Part shown: piece after piece, positions 27,971 to 36,544 of the stretch
Position numbering within the stretch: position 1 is the first letter of the stretch
Layout: every line of letters begins with the position of its first letter
Origin: Streptomyces sp. WM4235
GTDB taxonomy: Bacteria > Actinomycetota > Actinomycetes > Streptomycetales > Streptomycetaceae
Length of the DNA: 64,000 nt
Direction: 5' to 3'
NCBI RefSeq assembly: GCF_001279725.1
Contig: NZ_LGDE01000469.1
Coordinates: 114,679 to 178,678 of the forward strand
Program-made: the position numbers and the translations under genes
Notes under the pieces: generated by a model
Databases searched by the model: none
Seen by the model: only the letters and a program-made list of their open reading frames with translations
Told to the model about the DNA's origin: nothing

Positions 27971-28825
27971 TCAGAAGGGATGCCAGCGCGTCGCGGTGTC
28001 GCCGTCCCGCAGCGAGGCGACCCGGCGGCGGAACTCCGCCAGCGCCTTCGGGTTGTCCGGCGCGTGCTGGGAGACCCAGGCGCAACTCGCCGTCTCCCGG
28101 GCGCCGCGCAGGACCGCGCAGCCCTCCCACTCGCGCACGTCCCATCCGTACGCCGTCACGAACGCCTCGTACGAGGCGGTGGGCAGCCCGTAGCGGTCGC
28201 GGGACAGGGCCATCACCACCAGGTCGTGTTCGCGAAGGTCGCTCGACACGGTCTCCAGGTCCACCAGTACCGGCCCGTCCGGCCCCACGTGGACGTTGCG
28301 GGGCAGGGCGTCGCCGTGGATCGGGCCGAGGGGGAGGCGCGGGGTCAGCGCGGCGACCTCGGTCGCGTACGCGTCGCGGCGGGCCCTCAGGTACGCGGCG
28401 TCCGCCGGGTCGACGGCCCCGCCGGCGAACCGCAGCCAGCGTTCCACTCCGCCCAGCAGGTCGCGCGCCGGCAGGGTGAACGGCGGCGCGGGCAACGCGT
28501 GGATCAGGCGCAGCAGGGCCGCGAGGTCCTCGGGTCCCGCCGGTCGGACCGCGGCGGGCAATCGGTGCCACAGGGTCACGGGGTGCCCGGCCACCAGCCT
28601 GGCCGACGGCTCGGCGGCGCGCACGGCGGGGACTCCGGCCTGCGCGAGCCAGCCCGCCACGGCCAACTCGCGCTCGGCGCGCTCCAACAGCGCCGCCTCG
28701 CGGCCCACCTTGGCCACCAGGTCGTCGCCGACCGCGAAGACGGCGTTCTCGCCGAAGGTCAGCAGATCGGCCCGGCCGGTGAGGCCCGCCGCTGTGAGTA
28801 CGTCCCTGGCCCGCGCCTCGTCCAT
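27971..28825 (-). CDS. Aminoglycoside phosphotransferase (APH)-like kinase
   Basis: A 284-residue protein kinase-like enzyme. A nucleotide-binding start (FGENAVFAVGDDLVAKVGR, Lys 39) is followed by the catalytic loop HGDALPRNVHV (170-180) and the metal-binding VDLE (188-191), in APH order. The DFG-equivalent is VDLE and the brackets are complete, so the enzyme is likely active. Members phosphorylate antibiotics, choline, hydroxy-amino acids or sugars; the substrate is not deducible. Divergent from the glycosyltransferase gene with about 150 bases between. No resistance or biosynthetic genes flank it. Confidence 0.88.
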   Translation of the reverse strand: MDEARARDVLTAAGLTGRADLLTFGENAVFAVGDDLVAKVGREAALLERAERELAVAGWLAQAGVPAVRAAEPSARLVAGHPVTLWHRLPAAVRPAGPEDLAALLRLIHALPAPPFTLPARDLLGGVERWLRFAGGAVDPADAAYLRARRDAYATEVAALTPRLPLGPIHGDALPRNVHVGPDGPVLVDLETVSSDLREHDLVVMALSRDRYGLPTASYEAFVTAYGWDVREWEGCAVLRGARETASCAWVSQHAPDNPKALAEFRRRVASLRDGDTATRWHPF

Positions 28826-28945
28826 GCCTGCTGTCCGCCGTCTCTCCGGATCGTGGTGAATCCGCCAAGTCTGTCATCCCGGCGTGATCGGCCCGGCACC
28901 CCGGCGCGCGGCACCCCCGGGGGGCGGCGGGGAGAAACCCGTTGC

Positions 28946-28959
28946 ACGAGACGTCTCGT
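28946..28959. promoter_or_regulatory. Palindromic operator-like site before glycosyltransferase gene
   Basis: ACGAGACGTCTCGT is a perfect 14-bp palindrome ending 17 bases before the ATG of the glycosyltransferase gene, followed directly by CTCGTTATGGT. Half-sites of the ACGAGAC type are common for TetR-family repressors. No TetR gene is adjacent, so the regulator would act from elsewhere. Confidence 0.45.
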
Positions 28960-28976
28960 CTCGTTATGGTCGGAAC

Positions 28977-30203
28977 ATGACCCCAGTCAAGCCCGCGCAC
29001 ATCGCCATGTTCTCCATCGCCGCGCACGGACACGTGAACCCGAGCATCGAGGTGATCCGGGAGCTCGTCGCCCGCGGCCACCGCGTCAGCTACGCCATTC
29101 CCGCCTCCTTCGCCGAGAAGGTCGCGGCGACCGGCGCCACCCCGGTGATCTGGGAATCCACCCTCCCCACCGAGGACAACCCCGAGGCCTGGGGCACCGA
29201 ACTCATCGACAACATCGAGCCCTTCCTCGACGACGCCATCCAGGCGCTGCCCCGACTCGCCGCCGCCTTCGAAGGGGACGAGCCCGACCTCGTCATCCAC
29301 GACATCACCTCCTACCCGGCGATCGTCCTGGCCCGCCGCTGGGGCGTCCCCGACGTCTCCCTCTCCCCGAACCTGGTCGCCTGGACCGGCTACGAGGAGG
29401 AGGTCGCCGCACCCATGACCGCGCAACTGCGCGCCGGCGAACGCGGCAGGGCCTACTACGCCCGCTTTCGCGCCTGGCTCGACGAGAACGGCATCGCCGA
29501 GGACTCCGACCATCTGATCGGCCGCCCCCGGCGCAGCATCGTGCTCATCCCCAAGGCGCTGCAACCGCACGCCGACCGGGTCGACGAGTCCGTGTACACC
29601 TTCGTCGGCGCCTGCCAGGGCGACCGGGCCGCCGACCAGGGCACCTGGACCCGCCCCGCCGACGCCGCCGGGAAGAAGGTGCTCCTGGTCTCGCTCGGCT
29701 CCGCCTTCACGGACCGGCCCGACTTCTACCGGGCGTGCGTCGAGGCCTTCGGCGACCTGCCCGACTGGCACGTCGTCCTCCAGATCGGCAAGAAGACCGA
29801 CATCGCCGCACTCGGCGCCATCCCCGACCACATCGAGGTGCACCGCTGGGTGCCCCAACTCGACGTCCTGCGCCAGGCCGACGCCTTCATCACCCACGCG
29901 GGCGCCGGCGGCAGCCAGGAAGGCATGGCCACCGCCACCCCGATGGTCGCGGTCCCGCAGGCCGTGGACCAGTTCGGCAACGCCGACGTGCTCCAGGCGC
30001 TCGGCATCGCCCGCCACGTCCCCATGGAGGAGGCCGACGCCACGACCCTGCGCGAGGCGGTCCTCGCACTCGTCGCCGACCCCGAGGTCGCCGCCCGCGC
30101 CGAGGCCGTCCGCGCCGCGATGGCCGCGGAGGGCGGCACGCGCCGGGCCGCCGACCTCATCGAGGCCGAACTGTCCGACCCCCGCCCTATCGTTCGGGCA
30201 TGA
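28977..30203 (+). CDS. Macrolide-inactivating-type glycosyltransferase (MGT family)
   Basis: A 408-residue GT1-fold enzyme from ATG 28977. The N-terminal acceptor domain begins [19 protein letters not shown], with the catalytic His in AAHGHVNP. The C-terminal donor domain has [30 protein letters not shown] and [20 protein letters not shown], matching the MGT/OleD/OleI signature HxGxGSxxExxxxxxPxxxxP. Family enzymes transfer glucose from UDP-glucose to macrolides and flavonoids. A palindromic operator candidate sits at the promoter. Its stop overlaps the next start (ATGA). Confidence 0.92.
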   Translation: MTPVKPAHIAMFSIAAHGHVNPSIEVIRELVARGHRVSYAIPASFAEKVAATGATPVIWESTLPTEDNPEAWGTELIDNIEPFLDDAIQALPRLAAAFEGDEPDLVIHDITSYPAIVLARRWGVPDVSLSPNLVAWTGYEEEVAAPMTAQLRAGERGRAYYARFRAWLDENGIAEDSDHLIGRPRRSIVLIPKALQPHADRVDESVYTFVGACQGDRAADQGTWTRPADAAGKKVLLVSLGSAFTDRPDFYRACVEAFGDLPDWHVVLQIGKKTDIAALGAIPDHIEVHRWVPQLDVLRQADAFITHAGAGGSQEGMATATPMVAVPQAVDQFGNADVLQALGIARHVPMEEADATTLREAVLALVADPEVAARAEAVRAAMAAEGGTRRAADLIEAELSDPRPIVRA

Positions 30204-30751
30204 CACCTCGGAAGTACGCCGCACTGCTGCGCGGCATCAACGTCGGCGGCCACAAGAAGGTCCCCATGGCCGAACTGCGCCAGGTCCTGGAGGGCCTCGG
30301 CCACCAAGACGTACGGACGTACCTGCAGAGCGGCAACGCCGTCTTCGGCAGCGCGGAACGGGACACCACCATTCTCGCCCGCGCGCTGGAGGCGGCCATC
30401 GAGGCCCACTTCGGCTTCACGGTGCCCTGCCTGGTGGTCGACGGCGACCACCTGCGGGCCGTCGCCGACGCCTGCCCCTTCCCCGCCGCCGAGCTGGAGG
30501 GCAGGCAACTGCACGCCACCTTCTGCTCCGAGCAACCCGGCGAGGAGCGCTTCGCCGCCATCGACGCACCCGCCTTCCTCCCCGAGGAGTTCCGGGTCGG
30601 CGACCGGGTCGTCTACCTCCACACCCCGGACGGCCTCGGCCGATCGAAGCTGGCCGAGGTCCTGGCCAGGCCCGCCGTCGTGAAGGGGCTCGACGTGACC
30701 ACCCGGAACTGGAACACGGTCGTCAAGCTCGTCGAACTCACCCGGGACTGA
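30200..30751 (+). CDS. DUF1697 domain protein
   Basis: A 183-residue protein from ATG 30200, overlapping the glycosyltransferase stop by 4 bases, so they are cotranslated. The DUF1697 signature is clear: [40 protein letters not shown], and the end [11 protein letters not shown]. Members are widespread small cytoplasmic proteins of unknown biochemical role. Pairing with a glycosyltransferase is not a known fixed arrangement and may be incidental. A hairpin follows between it and the convergent aldo/keto reductase. Confidence 0.92.
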   Translation: MTPRKYAALLRGINVGGHKKVPMAELRQVLEGLGHQDVRTYLQSGNAVFGSAERDTTILARALEAAIEAHFGFTVPCLVVDGDHLRAVADACPFPAAELEGRQLHATFCSEQPGEERFAAIDAPAFLPEEFRVGDRVVYLHTPDGLGRSKLAEVLARPAVVKGLDVTTRNWNTVVKLVELTRD

Positions 30752-30764
30752 GCCGGAGCGGACC

Positions 30765-30791
30765 CGCCGCACGGCCGCCGGCCATGCGGCG
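30765..30791. terminator. Bidirectional hairpin between DUF1697 and aldo/keto reductase genes
   Basis: CGCCGCA at 30765-30771 pairs with TGCGGCG at 30785-30791, and GGCC at 30773-30776 with GGCC at 30780-30783, separated by a single C/A mismatch and closed by a three-base loop. It fills the 49-base gap between converging genes. Confidence 0.55.
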
Positions 30792-30800
30792 CGCCACGCG

Positions 30801-31649
30801 CTACGCCACCAGGGCGTCCAGCAGGGCGAGTTCCCGCGGGGCGAGCGGGATCGTCGCCGCGGCCAGGTTCTCCGCGAGATGCGCGGGAGATCCGGTACCC
30901 GGCGTGGGGCACAGGTTCGGGGAGTGGTGCAACAGCCAGGCCAGGGCGATCTGCCCCGGACCCGCCCCGTGCCCGCCCGCGACCGCGGTGACCGCGGCCG
31001 CGCTCTCGCGGGTCAGGGTCCCGCTGCCCAGCGGGTAGTAGGGCAGGAAGGCGACCCCGTGCGCCTCGCACAACGCCAGCACGTCGGCCGAGGAACGGTC
31101 CAGCAGGTTGTACGGGTTCTGCACCGACGCGATCGGCATCAGCTCCACCGCCGACGCCAACTGCGCCGCCGTCACCGTGTCCAGGCCGACGTGCCGGATC
31201 TTGCCCTCGGCCTGCAACTGGGCCAGCAGGCCGAGCTGTTCCACCGCGGGGAGGGCCGGATCCAGGCGGTGCAACTGGTACAGGTCGATCCGCTCCACCC
31301 GCAGCCGGCGCAGGCTCGCCTCGCACTGCTCCCGCAGCCGCTCCGGACGGCCCGACACGTGCCAGAGGTCCGGACCGGTACGCACCACCCCGCCCTTGGT
31401 GGCGATCACCAGCCGCTCGTCGTACGGGTACAGGGCCTCCGCGATCAGCTCCTCCGCCAGATCGGGCCCGTAGTTGTCGGCCGTGTCGATCAGGGTCACC
31501 CCGAGTTCCACGGCCGTGCGCAGCAGGGCCAGGGCCTCGGCCGGGTCCCCGCGCGGACCCCAGTAGCCGGGGCCGACCAGACCACCCGTACCGAGCCCGA
31601 GGCGGCGCACGGGCAGGTCCCCACCGAGTCTGAACATCGTGTCCGTCAT
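30801..31649 (-). CDS. Aldo/keto reductase
   Basis: A 282-residue NADPH-dependent oxidoreductase of the AKR fold. The catalytic tetrad is visible: Asp in DTADNYG with Tyr three residues on, Lys in IATKGG, and His in YQLHRLD. The cofactor-binding C-terminal part includes SVQNPYNLLDRSS and GQIALAWLLHHSPNLCPTPGT. It resembles the YdhF/oxidoreductase group used for small aldehydes and ketones. Its physiological substrate is not evident. It is divergent from the ketopantoate reductase-like gene with about 45 bases between starts. Confidence 0.92.
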   Translation of the reverse strand: MTDTMFRLGGDLPVRRLGLGTGGLVGPGYWGPRGDPAEALALLRTAVELGVTLIDTADNYGPDLAEELIAEALYPYDERLVIATKGGVVRTGPDLWHVSGRPERLREQCEASLRRLRVERIDLYQLHRLDPALPAVEQLGLLAQLQAEGKIRHVGLDTVTAAQLASAVELMPIASVQNPYNLLDRSSADVLALCEAHGVAFLPYYPLGSGTLTRESAAAVTAVAGGHGAGPGQIALAWLLHHSPNLCPTPGTGSPAHLAENLAAATIPLAPRELALLDALVA

Positions 31650-31693
31650 GGCCCGACGGTAACCCGGGACGCCGGATGTGCCAGGCTCTGCGG

Positions 31694-32695
31694 ATGCGTT
31701 ACATCATCATCGGCGCCGGGGCGATCGGCGCGACCATCGGCGGCCGGCTCGCACGGACGGGCCGGGAGGTCGTCCTGTCCGCACGCGGCGCGCACGCCGA
31801 GGCGCTGCGGGCCGACGGGCTGCGGCTCACGACCACCGACGGGACGCAGGTGCACCGGCTGCCCGTCGTCACCGGCCCGGCGGAACTCGGCGAGCTGCGC
31901 CCGGACGACGTGCTGCTGCTGTCCGTGAAGACGCAGGACGCCATCGCGGCACTGGACGCGTGGGGCGACGCGGAGGTCACGGGCGGCGGCACGGCCGCGC
32001 AGCGACTGCCCGTGCTGTGTCTGCAGAACGGCGTGGAGAGCGAACGGCTGGCGCTGCGCCGCTTCGCCCGGGTGTACGGGGTGTGCGTCTGGCTGCCCGC
32101 GACCTTCCTGGAGCCGGGCGTGGTCTCCGCGCTGTGCGCGCCCCTGACCGGGATCCTGCACCTGGGCCGGGCGGCCGGCGGCAGCGACGCACGGATCCGG
32201 GCCGTCGCCGCCGACCTGGAGGAGTCCGGGTTCGAGGCGCCCGTCGTCGAGGACGTGACGCGGTGGAAGTACGCGAAGCTGCTCGGCAACCTCGGCAACG
32301 CGATCCAGGCGACGACCGGCCCCGAACCGGATCCCGCGAAGGCGGCGTTGCTGCTCCGGGCGATCCGCGAGGCGAAGGCGGCCTTCGAGTCCGCCGGCAT
32401 CGCGTATGCGTCCGAGGCGGAGCAGACGGCGGCGCGCGCGGGGAAGGTGGACCAGCCGCCGGGGGTGCGGGGCGGGTCGTCCTGGCAGAGCCTGGCGCGC
32501 GGCACGGGATCGGTCGAGGCGGACTACCTCAACGGGGAGATCTCCCTGCTCGGCCGGCTGCACGGCGTGGCCACCCCGGTGAACGACACCCTGCGGCACG
32601 CGGCGAACATCTTCGCCCGGGAGAACCTCCCGCCGGGCGCCATGTCCATCACGGACCTGACGGCCCTCGCCGACGAGGCGGCGGCCCGCGCCTGA
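31694..32695 (+). CDS. Ketopantoate reductase (ApbA/PanE)-like protein
   Basis: A 333-residue protein from ATG 31694. It starts MRYIIIGAGAIGATIGGRLA, a Rossmann GxGxxG motif. The centre has CLQNGVESERL with the conserved Asn, and DVTRWKYAKLLGNLGNAIQA with the catalytic Lys. The C-terminal helical domain ends in GSSWQSLARGTGSVEADYLNG and GVATPVNDTL, matching the ApbA_C domain. PanE reduces ketopantoate in pantothenate synthesis, but many such paralogues act on other 2-ketoacids; no coenzyme A genes are nearby. It converges on the chelatase gene with 18 bases between stops. Confidence 0.88.
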   Translation: MRYIIIGAGAIGATIGGRLARTGREVVLSARGAHAEALRADGLRLTTTDGTQVHRLPVVTGPAELGELRPDDVLLLSVKTQDAIAALDAWGDAEVTGGGTAAQRLPVLCLQNGVESERLALRRFARVYGVCVWLPATFLEPGVVSALCAPLTGILHLGRAAGGSDARIRAVAADLEESGFEAPVVEDVTRWKYAKLLGNLGNAIQATTGPEPDPAKAALLLRAIREAKAAFESAGIAYASEAEQTAARAGKVDQPPGVRGGSSWQSLARGTGSVEADYLNGEISLLGRLHGVATPVNDTLRHAANIFARENLPPGAMSITDLTALADEAAARA

Positions 32696-32713
32696 CGGGG
32701 TGGGACCGGCCGC

Positions 32714-33475
32714 TCAGGCCGACAGCGCCGAGAGGCGGGCGGGAGCCAGGGCGGCCGCGTCGTAGCGGCGTAGCAGCAGCCGGGCCAACTCGGGGGCGGC
32801 GCCCAGGACATCGGCGAGCACGTCCGCGCCCGCGGCCTCGGCGCCCGCCGCGATCCGGTCCGGGAGCCGGCCGGGGGCGATGACGTACGGGGCCACGGCC
32901 ACCCGCCGCACGCCCTCGGCGCGCAGCGCCCGCACCGCGTCCTCCGTACGGGGCAGTGCCGCGGAGGCGAACGCGGGCCGCACGGCGCACCAACCGGTGT
33001 GCCGCCACTCCCGCGCGATTTCAGCGATCACCGCGCTCGCCTCCGGGTCCGAGGAACCGGCGGACGCGAGCACCACACCGGTGCCGGCGCGATCCGCCGG
33101 GGTGAGGCCGGCTTCGAGGAGCCGGCGCTCCAGGGCCGCCGTCAGCAGGGGCGACGGCCCGAGTACGTCCGCGACCCGGACCGCGAGTCCCGGGAGGCGC
33201 ACGCAGGCCTCCGACAACACGGCCGGGATGTCGGTCTTGGCGTGGAAGGCCCGGGTCAGCAGCAGCGGGAGGGCCACCACGTCCCGGACACCGGACGCGT
33301 ACAGGGAGGACAGCACCTGGTCCACGCGGGGGGCGTTGAAGTCCAGGTACGCCGTCTCCACCCGCAGTCCGGGCCGCAGCGCCCGCGCACGCCGGGTGAG
33401 GGCGTGCACGGTCGCCGCGTGCCGCGGATCACGGCTGCCGTGGGCGATGACGAGGAGTGCGGGGGCGGCGTGCAC
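32714..33475 (-). CDS. Sirohydrochlorin chelatase (CbiX/SirB type)
   Basis: A 253-residue protein starting at GTG 33475, five bases after the stop of the ABC permease gene. The two-lobed CbiX fold is seen in LLVIAHGSRDPRHAATV (first metal-binding His), LPLLLTRAFHAKTDIP (second His), then GVVLASAGSSDPEA and AVAPYVIAPGRLPDR in the second half. It would insert iron into sirohydrochlorin to make sirohaem, the cofactor of the sulfite reductase at the other end of this block, which explains its place at the end of the sulfate assimilation operon. Confidence 0.92.
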   Translation of the reverse strand: MHAAPALLVIAHGSRDPRHAATVHALTRRARALRPGLRVETAYLDFNAPRVDQVLSSLYASGVRDVVALPLLLTRAFHAKTDIPAVLSEACVRLPGLAVRVADVLGPSPLLTAALERRLLEAGLTPADRAGTGVVLASAGSSDPEASAVIAEIAREWRHTGWCAVRPAFASAALPRTEDAVRALRAEGVRRVAVAPYVIAPGRLPDRIAAGAEAAGADVLADVLGAAPELARLLLRRYDAAALAPARLSALSA

Positions 33476-33480
33476 GGGAC

Positions 33481-34380
33481 TCAGCTCTTGACCAGCAGGC
33501 CGCGGCTGCGCAGCACGTACCGCTCGACGGGGCTGAAGATCAGCAGGTCGATCGCGATGCCGACGACCAGGATCAGGATGATCGCGAGGAACACGCCCGG
33601 CAGGTCGATGTTGTTGCGGCCGTTCTCCAACAGCTGGCCCAGCCCGAGGCCCAGGTCGGGCGAGCTGGCGATGATCTCGGCGGCCATCAGGGAACGCCAG
33701 GAGAAGGCCCAGCCCTGCTTGAGACCGGCCAGGTAGCCGGGCAGCGCGGCCGGCATGACGATGTGTCGGGCCCCACGCAGGCCGGTGGCCCCGAGGGTGC
33801 GGCCGGCCCGCAGGTACAGCGGCGGGACCTGGTCGATGCCGGACACGAGTCCGTTGGCGATCGAGGGGACCGCGCCGAGCAGGATCACGGTGTACATCAT
33901 GGCGTCGTTGAGGCCGAACCAGAGGACGGCCGGGGGCACCCAGGCGACCGAGGGCAGGGACTGGAGACCCTGGAGGATCGGGCCTATCGCGGCGCGGACG
34001 AACTTCACCCGGGCGACGAGCAGGCCGAGCGGGGTGCCGATGGCCAGGGCCAGCAGGAAGCCGAGCAGACCACGGGAGACGCTGGTCCAGACGACCTCCA
34101 GCAGCGTGCCCTGGAGCCACATGGCGGACAGGCTGTCCCACACCGCGGACAGCGACGGCAGCTTCGTCTCGTCGGTGATCTTCGTCGCGACGAGGACCTG
34201 CCAGACGACGAGGACCAGACCGACGGCGACGACCGGCGGCAGGACCTTCTTGACGAGGACCTCGCCGATCGGGGTGCGGTGCGTCTGGACCGCGTCGAGG
34301 GCGTCCAGGCCGGCCTCCAGGCCCGCCAGATCGTCCGTGCCCTTGGCCGTGCCCTTGAGCTTGGTGTCAGTGCTGGCCAT
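33481..34380 (-). CDS. ABC transporter permease (SsuC/TauC type)
   Basis: A 299-residue membrane protein from ATG 34380, with GGGAGA about ten bases upstream; it overlaps the ATPase gene by 14 bases. Six hydrophobic segments are present, with the EAA loop in AGRTLGATGLRGARHIVMPA and the signature GLKQGWAFSWRSLMAAEII of nitrate/sulfonate/taurine permeases. It forms the membrane channel with the ATPase and binding protein encoded upstream. Sitting in a cys operon, the imported substrate is probably sulfate or an organosulfonate; sequence alone does not tell which. Confidence 0.9.
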   Translation of the reverse strand: MASTDTKLKGTAKGTDDLAGLEAGLDALDAVQTHRTPIGEVLVKKVLPPVVAVGLVLVVWQVLVATKITDETKLPSLSAVWDSLSAMWLQGTLLEVVWTSVSRGLLGFLLALAIGTPLGLLVARVKFVRAAIGPILQGLQSLPSVAWVPPAVLWFGLNDAMMYTVILLGAVPSIANGLVSGIDQVPPLYLRAGRTLGATGLRGARHIVMPAALPGYLAGLKQGWAFSWRSLMAAEIIASSPDLGLGLGQLLENGRNNIDLPGVFLAIILILVVGIAIDLLIFSPVERYVLRSRGLLVKS

Positions 34381-35158
34381 GGCGGCGGATCTCCCCACGC
34401 AGGTGTTCAGTGATCTCGACGGACAGCTCCGCGACGTCCGCGTCCTCGATGCGGCGCGGCTGCGGGATGCCCACGGTCCATTCCTTCGCGATCCGTCCGG
34501 GACGCGAGGAGAGCAGGACCACGCGCTGGGCGAGGCGGACGGCCTCGCGCACGTTGTGCGTGACGAACAGGACGGAGACGTTGGTCTCCTCCCAGATGCG
34601 GGTGAGTTCGCCGTGCAGGACGTCCCGGGTGATGGCGTCCAGGGCCGCGAACGGCTCGTCCATCAGCAGGAGTTCACTGTCCTGCGCCAGGGCCCGGGCG
34701 AGCGCCACGCGCTGGCGCATGCCGCCCGACAGTTCGTGGACGCGCTTGCCGTACGCGCCGCCGAGCCGCACCAGTTCCAGCAGCCGCTCGGCCTCCGGGC
34801 GGCGCTCCGTCTTCGCCACCCCGCGCAGACGCAGGGCGAGCTCGATGTTCTTGCCCGCCGTCAACCACGGGAAGAGCGCGTGCTCCTGGAACATCAGGGC
34901 CGGGCGGCCGGAGGTCTCGATGGTGCCCACGCTGGGCTTGTCGAGACCGGCGACGAGGTTGAGCAGGGTGGACTTGCCACACCCCGACGCCCCCAGGATG
35001 GTGACGAACTCGCCGGGAGCGACATCGAGACTGATGTCGTCCAGGACGAGCTGCGATCCGGCCGGGCCGGAGAAGGACTTCGAAACGTTTTCGATGCGGG
35101 CGGCGTGCCCGTGCTCGGCCGCGGTGCCCTCGGCAGCCTTGGCAAGTGTGGTGGCCAT
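34367..35158 (-). CDS. ABC transporter ATP-binding protein (SsuB/TauB type)
   Basis: A 263-residue ATPase. ATG 35158 is chosen over one three codons earlier because AGGAGGTGA lies seven bases upstream. Walker A is GASGCGKST, the Q-loop follows near LMFQEHALFPW, the ABC signature is LSGGMRQRVALARAL, Walker B is ELLLMDEPFAALD, and the switch His is in VLFVTHNVREAV. It powers uptake through the neighbouring permease. The ribosome binding site is the best in the operon, suggesting high translation. It lies just after the frameshifted end of the binding-protein gene. Confidence 0.93.
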   Translation of the reverse strand: MATTLAKAAEGTAAEHGHAARIENVSKSFSGPAGSQLVLDDISLDVAPGEFVTILGASGCGKSTLLNLVAGLDKPSVGTIETSGRPALMFQEHALFPWLTAGKNIELALRLRGVAKTERRPEAERLLELVRLGGAYGKRVHELSGGMRQRVALARALAQDSELLLMDEPFAALDAITRDVLHGELTRIWEETNVSVLFVTHNVREAVRLAQRVVLLSSRPGRIAKEWTVGIPQPRRIEDADVAELSVEITEHLRGEIRRHGQH

Positions 35159-35266
35159 GGTCGTCACCTCCTGGGGATTCTCTGCTGACCGGGGGTTACT
35201 TGGCGCCGAGGCCGGCGTCGGAGACCTCGGGCTTGCCGGCGGTCTTGAGGACCTTGTTGAGGAGTT

Positions 35267-36343
35267 TCAGGTCGTAGATGCCGGTGAGGTGTAGATGCCG
35301 GTGAGGTCGGGTTCCTGGATGAGCTTGGCTTTGACGGCCCAGTCGGATTCGGTCTTGAGGGTGCCGGCGAGGGGGTCGTCGGTGACGAGGATGCTCGGCC
35401 AGGCGGGGTCGATGACCTTGGCGTCGAGTGCCTTGCCGCTGAGGGTTTTGAGGGCGGCGTTGGCGGAGGCTTTGGCCTTGTCGGGGTTGGTGTTGATCCA
35501 GTCGTTGGTCTTGACGGTGCCGGTCAGGACGGCTTCGACGACGTCGGGGTGCTCTTTGAGGAACTTCTGGGACACGATGATGTTGGTGATGACGAACTTC
35601 TTGTCGGGCCAGAGGTCGGTTTCGTCGAGGAGGACCTTGGCGCCTTCGGAGACGAGTTTGGAGGCGGTGGGTTCGGGGACCCAGGCGCCGTCGATGGAGC
35701 CTTGTTTGTAGGCGTCGGGGGTGACCTTGTTGTCGGTGCGGACGACGGAGACGTCGCCCTTGCCGGATTCGGGGTCGACGTTCCAGCCCTTGGTGCCGAT
35801 CCAGTTGAGGAAGGCGACGTCTTGGGTGTTGCCCTTTTGGGGGGTGGCGATCTTCTTGCCCTTGATGTCGTCGAGGGTTTTGATCTTGTCGGGGTTGACG
35901 ACGAGCTTGACGCCGCCGGAGGCGGAGCCGGAGATGATGCGCAGGTTGGTGCTCTTGGATTTGACGTAGCCGTTGATGGAGGGGGAGGGGCCGATGAAGC
36001 CGATGTCGAGGGAGCCGCCGTTGAGGGCTTCGATTTCGGAGGGGCCGGCGTTGAAGGTCTGCGGCTTGATGGTGGTGGTGCCGAGTTCCTTGGCGATGAG
36101 GCCTTCGTGGATGCCGACGAGGGCGGTGGCGTGGGTGAGGTTGGGGAAGTAGCCGATGCGGACCTCGGGGGCGGAGAGCTTCTTGCCCTCGGCGCCGGCG
36201 GGTGCGGGCTTGTCGGCGGACTTGTCCTTCTCGGCGTCCGAGCCGTAACCGCAGGAGGCGAGCGCGCCGATCAACAGCGGCAGGGCGGCGGCGACGACAA
36301 CGCTGCGGCGCGGGGTCTTACGGGCGGTACCGGTGGCAGGCAC
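35267..36343 (-). CDS. ABC substrate-binding lipoprotein (SsuA-like), C terminus altered by frameshift
   Basis: GTG 36343 (GAGAGGAAG upstream) gives 358 residues. A lipobox LASC places the acylated Cys at residue 31. The domain is NMT1/SsuA-like: RIGYFPNLTHATALVGIHEG, LNGGSLDIGFIGPSPSINGY and GAWVPEPTASKLVSEGAKVL. A 17-bp tandem duplication at 35274-35307 shifts the frame so that the protein ends DLTGIYTSPASTT. Removing one copy would restore DLTGIYDLKLLNKVLKTAGK and a tail to a TAA at 35196, about 31 residues longer than IY. The truncated end is the last helix of the fold, so function may or may not be kept. It brings the importer's substrate to the permease. Confidence 0.85.
   Translation of the reverse strand: MPATGTARKTPRRSVVVAAALPLLIGALASCGYGSDAEKDKSADKPAPAGAEGKKLSAPEVRIGYFPNLTHATALVGIHEGLIAKELGTTTIKPQTFNAGPSEIEALNGGSLDIGFIGPSPSINGYVKSKSTNLRIISGSASGGVKLVVNPDKIKTLDDIKGKKIATPQKGNTQDVAFLNWIGTKGWNVDPESGKGDVSVVRTDNKVTPDAYKQGSIDGAWVPEPTASKLVSEGAKVLLDETDLWPDKKFVITNIIVSQKFLKEHPDVVEAVLTGTVKTNDWINTNPDKAKASANAALKTLSGKALDAKVIDPAWPSILVTDDPLAGTLKTESDWAVKAKLIQEPDLTGIYTSPASTT
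35274..35307. repeat. 17-bp perfect tandem duplication causing a frameshift
   Basis: GTAGATGCCGGTGAGGT occurs twice in a row (35274-35290 and 35291-35307) inside the 3' end of the binding-protein gene. Seventeen bases is not a multiple of three, so the downstream original frame, which ends at 35196-35198, is lost. Confidence 0.95.
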
Positions 36344-36447
36344 GGGAGAGCTTCCTCTCAAGGCGTCGATTCACGACGCACGTCTTCGTCTACGGAGCGG
36401 GGGCGACGCGTGGGGGGTGAGGGCGCGCGAGCGGTGCGCGTACGTCA

Positions 36448-36543
36448 TCACGCACATCGCGCCACGCCTCCCTGGCCGCTGCCGAGGGAGCCGCTGCCGA
36501 CGCGGCCGCCCTCCTTCGCGAACGTCGCGTAGATGTCGAGCAC
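36448..36543 (-). CDS. Possible 31-residue ORF directly after cysN
   Basis: GTG 36543 begins one base after the cysN stop and reads VLDIYATFAKEGGRVGSGSL, then GSGQGGVARCA, to a TGA at 36448-36450. No ribosome binding site of its own other than those inside the cysN end. The position suggests reinitiation; the Gly/Ser-rich end and lack of relatives I can recognise leave it doubtful. The rest of the 200-base gap before the binding-protein gene shows nothing else. Confidence 0.25.
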   Translation of the reverse strand: MLDIYATFAKEGGRVGSGSLGSGQGGVARCA

Positions 36544-36544
36544 G

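Noticed and set aside
27971..30203. APH-like kinase and macrolide-type glycosyltransferase as an antibiotic resistance island
   Set aside because: No biosynthetic, transporter or mobile genes flank them, and both families have many housekeeping members; adjacency alone does not support a resistance cluster.
36340..36480. Second leader-peptide-like ORF (MTYAHRSRALTPHASPP) before the binding-protein gene
   Set aside because: It lacks the conserved RRHVDL...C core, has no ribosome site and ends in an Arg-rich run; probably chance.
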